Origin: an uncultured Flavobacteriaceae bacterium
GTDB taxonomy: Bacteria; Bacteroidota; Bacteroidia; Flavobacteriales; Flavobacteriaceae
Length of the DNA stretch: 64,000 nucleotides
Direction: 5' to 3'
NCBI GenBank assembly: GCA_947501845.1
Contig: CANMXP010000021.1
Location: 27,783 to 91,782, forward strand
Both the position numbers and the translations under genes were made by a program. This document shows positions 58,426 to 64,000 of this stretch, piece after piece. The notes below the pieces were generated by a model, which saw only the letters and a program-made list of their open reading frames with translations, did no database searches and had not been told where the DNA came from. Position 1 is the stretch's first letter, and every line of letters starts with the position of its first letter.

Positions 58426-59880
58426 CTAAAAAGAAAACAAATTAGATGCTACGCTAGCTCCATTCATTAAATTTTTGAGTTCTTCTATAATTTCAGGATA
58501 ATCTTCTGCTATATTATTTTCTTCTGCTAAGTCTTTCGATAAATCGTAAAGTTCAAAATCACCTTGTTCCTTTTTGTTTATATCGTACCAGACGCCCTTC
58601 CAGTTTCCTTTTCTAATGGCTTTTCTGCCTCCACGCACGTTAAATTCCCAATATAAATAATCATGCTGTTTTTGATTTTCATTATCTAAAAAAGTTGGCA
58701 ACATAGAAATTCCGTCACTTTGTTTAGGTGTTTCAATTCCTGCTATATCTGCCAACGTTGGCATAACATCCCAAAATGCTGAAATATGGTTTGAAACAGT
58801 TCCTGCTTTTATTTTTTTAGGCCACACTGTTATAAAAGGGCTCCGTATGCCACCTTCATATAAATCTCTCTTAATACCTCGTAGACCACCATTACTATTA
58901 AAAAAATTGGGATTTGCACCTCCTTCTTTTGCTGGTCCGTTATCACTTGCAAACATTATTATTGTATTTTCTGAAATGCCTAATTCCTCTAACTTATCTA
59001 CAATTTGCCCAACCTGTATATCCAATCTATGAATCATTGCTGCATACATAGCATATGGCTCCTCTTGTGGACAATAATGATACCATACCATATTAGGGTC
59101 TCCATAATCTGATGTATAACTATCTCTAGCCATATGGGGTACCTCTTCAAACCCATCCTCATATTTCAAGAAAATTGAATCTTTAGGTGCTATTAATTCT
59201 GCATGAGGAATTACAGATGGGATATATGCAAAAAAGGGCTTGTCTTTATTGGCTTCAATAAACTTTAAAGTTTCTTCTTGAATTCTATCAGGTGCATAGG
59301 TTGTTTTATTTGTCCAATCGTTACCTTTTAGAGAATCAATCTCTTGATTATGATTTAAATATGGTGGATAATAACGATGTGCCAGTTTCTGATCGTTATA
59401 CCCATAAAACTCATCAAAGCCTTGATTATTTGGGTCACCTTCATTGAACCCTAAGCCCCATTTCCCAAACATTCCCGTAACATAACCTGCGTCTTTTAAT
59501 ACTTCTGCTATTGTAATAGAATTTGCTGGCAAAGGTACCTGTCCTCCTTTACCTTCCATTATTTCTTTATTACCTCGAACTGGTGTATGCCCTGTATGCT
59601 GACCTGTCATTAATGAGGAACGTGCTGGAGCACAGACAGCCGCACCACTGTAATGTTGGGTGAATTTTATACCTCTGGAAGCTAATGCATCAATATTAGG
59701 CGTTTTAAATTTTTCTTGTCCGTAGCAGCTCAAATCCCCATATCCTAAGTCATCAGCAAGAATATATATGATATTAGGTTTCGTTTGTGATTCCAAAGTT
59801 GTATTCTCGGCTGTATTTATTTGCTTTTTACAGCTAATTAAGAACACAGTAGTGATTATAAATGCAGGGATGTATCTCAT
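58426..59880 (-). CDS. Formylglycine-dependent sulfatase (arylsulfatase-A-like), lipoprotein
   Basis: This 484-residue S1-family sulfatase has a lipoprotein signal (ITTVFLISC). Active-site motifs are IIYILADDLGYGDLSCYG, VCAPARSSLMTGQHTGHTP with Cys83 as the formylglycine precursor, AGYVTGMFGKWGLG, and MFASDNGPAKEGG. LYDLSKDLAEENNIAEDYPE is the usual C-terminal block. It has the CAPAR form of the signature, whereas the sulfatase at 38087 has CGPSR, and the two differ throughout. They should therefore act on different sulfate positions. It is the third visible gene of an operon with GH2 (one base away) and GH29, and is followed by a terminator. Confidence 0.92.
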   Translation of the reverse strand: MRYIPAFIITTVFLISCKKQINTAENTTLESQTKPNIIYILADDLGYGDLSCYGQEKFKTPNIDALASRGIKFTQHYSGAAVCAPARSSLMTGQHTGHTPVRGNKEIMEGKGGQVPLPANSITIAEVLKDAGYVTGMFGKWGLGFNEGDPNNQGFDEFYGYNDQKLAHRYYPPYLNHNQEIDSLKGNDWTNKTTYAPDRIQEETLKFIEANKDKPFFAYIPSVIPHAELIAPKDSIFLKYEDGFEEVPHMARDSYTSDYGDPNMVWYHYCPQEEPYAMYAAMIHRLDIQVGQIVDKLEELGISENTIIMFASDNGPAKEGGANPNFFNSNGGLRGIKRDLYEGGIRSPFITVWPKKIKAGTVSNHISAFWDVMPTLADIAGIETPKQSDGISMLPTFLDNENQKQHDYLYWEFNVRGGRKAIRKGNWKGVWYDINKKEQGDFELYDLSKDLAEENNIAEDYPEIIEELKNLMNGASVASNLFSF

Positions 59881-59881
59881 T

Positions 59882-62314
59882 TTATATATTGCTTTTTAAT
59901 TTTAAAACTCCTTTTTTAATATTTTTTGCTGTTACAACAAGTTTACCTTCTTGAAAAGTTGCTTTTGTTTTTAGCACAACCAAACAGGTACCTCTATTAG
60001 TCTTTCTTGTCTCTATATTTCCAGTTGGTGTTATGTCGTACATACTACCATTGGAAAATCCTAACATTTCAGCATTTCCTTCTACTTCAAAATGCAAATC
60101 TGTAGATTCGTGAGTCACTAATACACCATGTTTATCTAAAAGTGATACCTCTACTTGAACAATGTCTCCAGAATTAACAAGCTTATCATAAATTTTAAAG
60201 CCTATTTTGTGAGGTTTACTTGTTGTTTTTAACTCAAACTCACAAACTTCTTTTCCTTTAATAATACCTACTGCTCTTAGAGTTCCTTTTTTAAAGGTAA
60301 TATCTTGCCATTTCATAATCCAGTTTGAAAAGTCTGAAAGCCTTTTGTTTCCAATTAATTTATCATTGAGGTATAAATTTACCGATTCGCAATTGGTGTA
60401 GGTTACCAAATCTTTTTTCTCTCCATTTTCAAAATTCCATATCTCGTTTATTGGCGGCCATCCCCAACGTCCAGAAGTAGAAAAATCATCTGCATCCCCT
60501 TCGTAAACTGCTATACGCACCATTGGTTTTTCTGACCAAAAGGCCTGGTATAAATATGATTCTACTTTTTTGAACCCTGCAATATTAAGTAGTCCGCTAT
60601 TAGACCCTAATTTTGGGAATTTTTTCGACTCGCCTAAATAATCAATTCCAACCCAAAGAAAAAGTCCCATATTATGGTCATTTTCCAATACATCTATCCA
60701 AGGGGAACGTTCAATGTTTGCAAAACGCTTTTCTAATGAGCTATTAAAATACCTATAACTTTCAGTACTTATATAAGGCATCTTTGGGTTTCTATTTCCT
60801 ATTTCTTTGCACCATTGTTCCCCATAGTTTAGTGCAATTAAATCCATTTCGCTACAAGTACTTAATATGGCATCAATTTTATCATCTACATCACTATCTA
60901 AACCTCTTTCCATACCAGAAATGACAGGGCGAGTCTCATCCAAACTTCGAACAAATGATGTATATTTTCTTAAACCCTGAGTTTGTTCTTTAGCTTCTGG
61001 CGGGTAATTTTCATTACCAACACTCCATATAATTATACTAGGATGATTTCTATCTCTTTCTACTGTAGCTTTGTAATTTTTTTGCCATTCATATTCGAAA
61101 AATGGATCTCCAAAACCATTTGGATTAAAAAAATTATTTAACCCTTTTCTTTTTTTATCATTAGTCTTGTCTGCATTCCATTTATCGACAAACTCGTTCA
61201 TTACTAAAAACCCCTTATTATCACACAAATCTAAAAATTCGGGTGATGGTGGGTTATGTGCTGCCCGTATTGCGTTACAACCAATTTCTTTTAATTTGTC
61301 CAACCTTCTTTCCCATATCTCAATAGGAACGGCTACTCCTAAAACACCTCCATCATTATGTAAACAAACACCTTTTAACTTTAAATTGTTTCCATTTAAT
61401 AAAAAACCTTTCTCAGCATCAAAATCTATAGTTCTAACCCCAAATTTTGTCTCATAAATATCTACAACTTGATTGTTTACAAGTACTTTACTCTTGGCTA
61501 TATAGAGTTCAGGCGAATTAACAGACCACAAACTAGGGTTTTCAATATTTACTTTTTGATGAATCTTTTTAGTAGTTTTTCTATTAATTTCAGCATTAGT
61601 TTTTATTGCCCCTACTTCTTCTCCTTTTATATTACAAATTATTGTTTCCAAAACAATCTTAGAAGCATCATCATAATTTCTTAAAGTCGTTTGCACTAAA
61701 ACTTCTGCTCCTTCTTTTGCTACTTTAGGTGTTGTAATAAACGTCCCCCAGTGTTCTATGGCTAATTTATTGGTAGTAATTAGGCGAACATTTCTGTAAA
61801 TTCCTGAGCCAGAATACCAACGACAATTGGGTTGAATGGAATTATCTACCCTTAAAGCAAAGACATTTTCTCCTCCAAAATTTATAAATGGGCTGATATT
61901 GTAATAAAAACTGGTATAACCATCATGTTGATTGCCTACATAGTGTCCATTCACCCATAGTGTCGAGTTTTTGTAAACACCATCAAACTCTATTCTAAAT
62001 TCTTTATTTGATTGCTCTTTTGAAATGTTTACCGTTTTTCTGTACCACCCAACACCTCCTGGCAACCAAGCATTTCTTCCTGAGTAGGATTCGTTGTAAT
62101 CAAACTCAATACTCCAATCGTGAGGTACATCTAATGTTCTCCAATTTGAATCATCAAAATCAATATTATTGTATGACGTGCTATCTGATAATTTAAACTT
62201 CCAATTTTTGTTAAAATTTTTAGTAATTCTAGTTGCTACCGCACTATTTACACTTTGGCTGCTTGCTTTACAAAAAAATAAAAAGAAAAAAAAGTAAATA
62301 TATAGACACCGCAT
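59882..62314 (-). CDS. GH2 beta-galactosidase-type enzyme
   Basis: This 810-residue GH2 enzyme is exported (hydrophobic start YIYFFFFLFFCKASSQ). The jelly-roll shows DVPHDWSIEFDY and GGVGWYRKTVNI, and CRWYSGSGIYRNV is typical of Bacteroidota beta-galactosidases. The barrel has RNHPSIIIWSVGNEN with acid/base Glu435 and YISTESYRYF with nucleophile Glu518. The C-terminal third (VTYTNCESVNLYLNDKLIG) is DUF4982/Ig-like, usual for this subgroup. It differs from the GH2 at 40637 in lacking a malectin tail. It should remove beta-linked galactose or a related residue after desulfation. It lies eight bases after the GH29 gene. Confidence 0.9.
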   Translation of the reverse strand: MRCLYIYFFFFLFFCKASSQSVNSAVATRITKNFNKNWKFKLSDSTSYNNIDFDDSNWRTLDVPHDWSIEFDYNESYSGRNAWLPGGVGWYRKTVNISKEQSNKEFRIEFDGVYKNSTLWVNGHYVGNQHDGYTSFYYNISPFINFGGENVFALRVDNSIQPNCRWYSGSGIYRNVRLITTNKLAIEHWGTFITTPKVAKEGAEVLVQTTLRNYDDASKIVLETIICNIKGEEVGAIKTNAEINRKTTKKIHQKVNIENPSLWSVNSPELYIAKSKVLVNNQVVDIYETKFGVRTIDFDAEKGFLLNGNNLKLKGVCLHNDGGVLGVAVPIEIWERRLDKLKEIGCNAIRAAHNPPSPEFLDLCDNKGFLVMNEFVDKWNADKTNDKKRKGLNNFFNPNGFGDPFFEYEWQKNYKATVERDRNHPSIIIWSVGNENYPPEAKEQTQGLRKYTSFVRSLDETRPVISGMERGLDSDVDDKIDAILSTCSEMDLIALNYGEQWCKEIGNRNPKMPYISTESYRYFNSSLEKRFANIERSPWIDVLENDHNMGLFLWVGIDYLGESKKFPKLGSNSGLLNIAGFKKVESYLYQAFWSEKPMVRIAVYEGDADDFSTSGRWGWPPINEIWNFENGEKKDLVTYTNCESVNLYLNDKLIGNKRLSDFSNWIMKWQDITFKKGTLRAVGIIKGKEVCEFELKTTSKPHKIGFKIYDKLVNSGDIVQVEVSLLDKHGVLVTHESTDLHFEVEGNAEMLGFSNGSMYDITPTGNIETRKTNRGTCLVVLKTKATFQEGKLVVTAKNIKKGVLKLKSNI

Positions 62315-62322
62315 CTTGCTAA

Positions 62323-63912
62323 TTATTTTATTGAAGGAATCATATTGTTGAACTCTAAACGAACTGGATACGCAAAATCGTAGTTGGGTTTTTTAGGCAT
62401 GTATACCATAAGTCCTTTAGAGGTTTGTTTCCATTTTAATTTTTTATTAGAACCTATTAACTTAATGTATTTTAAGTCTTTGAGTTCTACACCTGCTAAG
62501 GATTTTATTTGTAAAGTTTCTCCTGGCCACTCCAACGCAGTAGCATACAAAATATTATTATTCTTATTTCTAGTAAACCGAATGTCCTCTTTTGTGGTTT
62601 TGTAGGTTTTAAGCCCATGTACATCTTTCTCCAACCATTGATTCCCTATTTCTCCAAAAATAACATAAGGCCTTGTTTCATAAACGGCTTCTCCACAAAC
62701 TTTTAACCAACCTCCTAATTCTTTTAAGAATTTTTTCTGAGATTCGGGAAAAGTACCATCTGCTTTGGGTGCAATGGCAAGCATTAACACGCCTCTTTTG
62801 CTAATGATATCCATTAATTGATCTACAATCATATTGGTAGGCTTAATTTTCACACCTTCAGCGTATCCCCAGTTGTGTCCATAATAAATGGATTCATCCG
62901 TCTGCCAAACCATGTGGTTAATGTCATCAAAAGCACCATGTTCAAAATCTCTTACGGCACTTCCGTCTGCAAATGTCCCTTCTCTTTTGTAGTTAATCAC
63001 TACATTCGGTTTTCCAAAGCTTCCTTTTTTCCATTCCACCGCTTTATTGTAATAGTAAGCTCCGAATTCCTTTCTACGAGACTCAAAAATTTTAGAATTC
63101 ATTCCCCAGTCAAAATAATGAAGATCAGGTTTGTAAAGGCGTGTTACTTCTTTAGTTCTTTCTAACCATCTATCCAAATCTGTTTCACTTGGCTCAAAAA
63201 GCCATCGGGTTCTTTTAAAAAAAGAGGCACGAGATTCATTTTTACCTACCTCAACAGTATCTAAACCTTCAGGGTAAATAGGACTTCCATATAAATCTTG
63301 ATTTTTTCTATCCTTTGCATCATATTGATTGATATGATTCCATTGATAAAATCCATAATTCCATGCCGAATGATTGGATACTCCAAATTTCATCCCTCTT
63401 TTTTTTGCCGCTTTAGAAAGCAATCCCACAACGTCTATTTTAGGTCCCATAGCTACCGAATTCCATCTATGTGTTGGAGAGTTCCATAGATTAATTCCAT
63501 CGTGAAAAACAGCCAGAGATGTCATAAATTTGGCACCTCCTTGTTCACACAATTCAACCCAGTCATCAGCATCAAACTTTTCTGCTTTCCATAGTGGAAT
63601 TAAATCTTTATAACCAAATTCAGAAGGATTTCCATATACTTTTTTATGATGTAAATGAGTAGCCAAACCTTGATTATTTCTACTACTTTGTCCTTCTTTA
63701 CAATACATCCAACGCCCATACCATTCAGCTGCATGGTTACCTTTAAATGCTGGTGCTGAAAAAACACCCCATATCGGCCAAAACCCTAGTTTGGCGTCCT
63801 CGTACCATTCTGGAGCTTCATACTCAAGTAAAGAACTCCATTCAGGCTGGTACTCTTGTGCATGGGTATGCATTATGAAAATCAATCCAAAGATAAAAGT
63901 GATATATTTCAT
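62323..63912 (-). CDS. GH29 alpha-L-fucosidase-like enzyme, divergent
   Basis: This 529-residue exported protein (signal peptide ending HTHAQ) follows the GH29 plan: APEWYEDAKLGFW, AAEWYGRWMY, KKVYGNPSEFGYKDLIP, KFDADDWVELCEQGGAKF, FHDGINLWNS, KAAKKRGMKFGVS, DLHYFDWGMNS, and LMLAIAPKADGTFPES. The candidate nucleophile is Asp268. Some common GH29 residues are changed: the usual IHWG is PIWG, HHDG is FHDG, and the tyrosine-rich segment after KFG is SNHSAWNY. It may therefore be a GH29 subgroup with a different sugar or linkage preference rather than a standard fucosidase. It is co-directional with GH2 and sulfatase genes and with a further gene twelve bases upstream. Confidence 0.8.
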   Translation of the reverse strand: MKYITFIFGLIFIMHTHAQEYQPEWSSLLEYEAPEWYEDAKLGFWPIWGVFSAPAFKGNHAAEWYGRWMYCKEGQSSRNNQGLATHLHHKKVYGNPSEFGYKDLIPLWKAEKFDADDWVELCEQGGAKFMTSLAVFHDGINLWNSPTHRWNSVAMGPKIDVVGLLSKAAKKRGMKFGVSNHSAWNYGFYQWNHINQYDAKDRKNQDLYGSPIYPEGLDTVEVGKNESRASFFKRTRWLFEPSETDLDRWLERTKEVTRLYKPDLHYFDWGMNSKIFESRRKEFGAYYYNKAVEWKKGSFGKPNVVINYKREGTFADGSAVRDFEHGAFDDINHMVWQTDESIYYGHNWGYAEGVKIKPTNMIVDQLMDIISKRGVLMLAIAPKADGTFPESQKKFLKELGGWLKVCGEAVYETRPYVIFGEIGNQWLEKDVHGLKTYKTTKEDIRFTRNKNNNILYATALEWPGETLQIKSLAGVELKDLKYIKLIGSNKKLKWKQTSKGLMVYMPKKPNYDFAYPVRLEFNNMIPSIK

Positions 63913-63923
63913 TGCTGATCAAT

Positions 63924-64000
63924 TTATTTAATCTCAAATTCAAAATCCCCAGAAAGATTTCCTGATGTTGCGGAAACTTCAGTTTTCCCTTTTTTATTTC
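63924..64000 (-). CDS. C-terminal end of an unidentified protein, partial
   Basis: Only the last 25 or so residues are visible, ending TSGNLSGDFEFEIK before a TAA stop at 63924. The upstream part lies beyond the window. The alternating small and aromatic residues suggest the final beta-strand of an extracellular domain. It is twelve bases from the GH29 gene and is probably the preceding gene of the same operon. No function can be assigned. Confidence 0.5.
   Translation of the reverse strand, partial: NKKGKTEVSATSGNLSGDFEFEIK

Overview
The window is AT-rich DNA from a polysaccharide-degrading Bacteroidota, most likely a marine member of the Flavobacteriaceae. The signs are two SusC/SusD pairs, many lipoprotein and Sec signal peptides on carbohydrate enzymes, a type IX secretion (T9SS) sorting domain on an amylase, two formylglycine-type sulfatases, and promoters of the Bacteroidota form (TTG, about 21 bases, TAnnTTTG). 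No tRNA, rRNA, CRISPR array, insertion sequence or phage gene was seen. No gene-free stretch exceeds about 280 bases.

Layout. (1) 1-11.5 kb: a sugar-acid and sugar-oxidation region. A minus-strand operon holds a sugar-porter transporter, an RraA-like aldolase-fold protein and a split UxaA-type dehydratase that runs off the left edge. Two paralogous AraC regulators, an unrecognised lipoprotein, a large PQQ dehydrogenase/cytochrome c/DUF1080 fusion and a DUF642-like/ThuA protein follow. (2) 11.5-35 kb: a complete starch/maltodextrin locus. The minus-strand operon is MFS, beta-phosphoglucomutase, GH65 maltose phosphorylase, GH97 and three GH13 enzymes. A LacI regulator comes next, then a plus-strand susC-susD-susE-susF-like operon behind a LacI-type palindrome, and a T9SS-secreted GH13 amylase. 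(3) 35-43.3 kb: minus-strand GH2 with a malectin-like tail, esterase, sulfatase, GH97 and an EEP-family protein, which looks like an operon for a sulfated or esterified glycan. (4) 43.5-58.2 kb: a second PUL, read on the minus strand: membrane-spanning LuxR-type regulator, susC, susD, double-LamG surface lipoprotein, two GH144-type enzymes and GH3. Family knowledge points to beta-1,2-glucan. (5) 58.4-64 kb: GH29 fucosidase-like protein, GH2 and sulfatase, an operon entering from the right edge and ending at a strong hairpin terminator.

How the genes work together. In the starch locus, the secreted amylase and surface Sus proteins should cut and capture starch, periplasmic GH13/GH97 enzymes should trim it, the MFS protein should import maltose, and GH65 plus PgmB should convert it to glucose and glucose 6-phosphate. 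The least conventional part is 4-11.5 kb. There an electron-transferring dehydrogenase is fused to a domain of the 3-keto-disaccharide hydrolase family, with a ThuA-domain protein encoded nearby. This suggests, but does not prove, a periplasmic oxidise-then-cleave route for glycosides.
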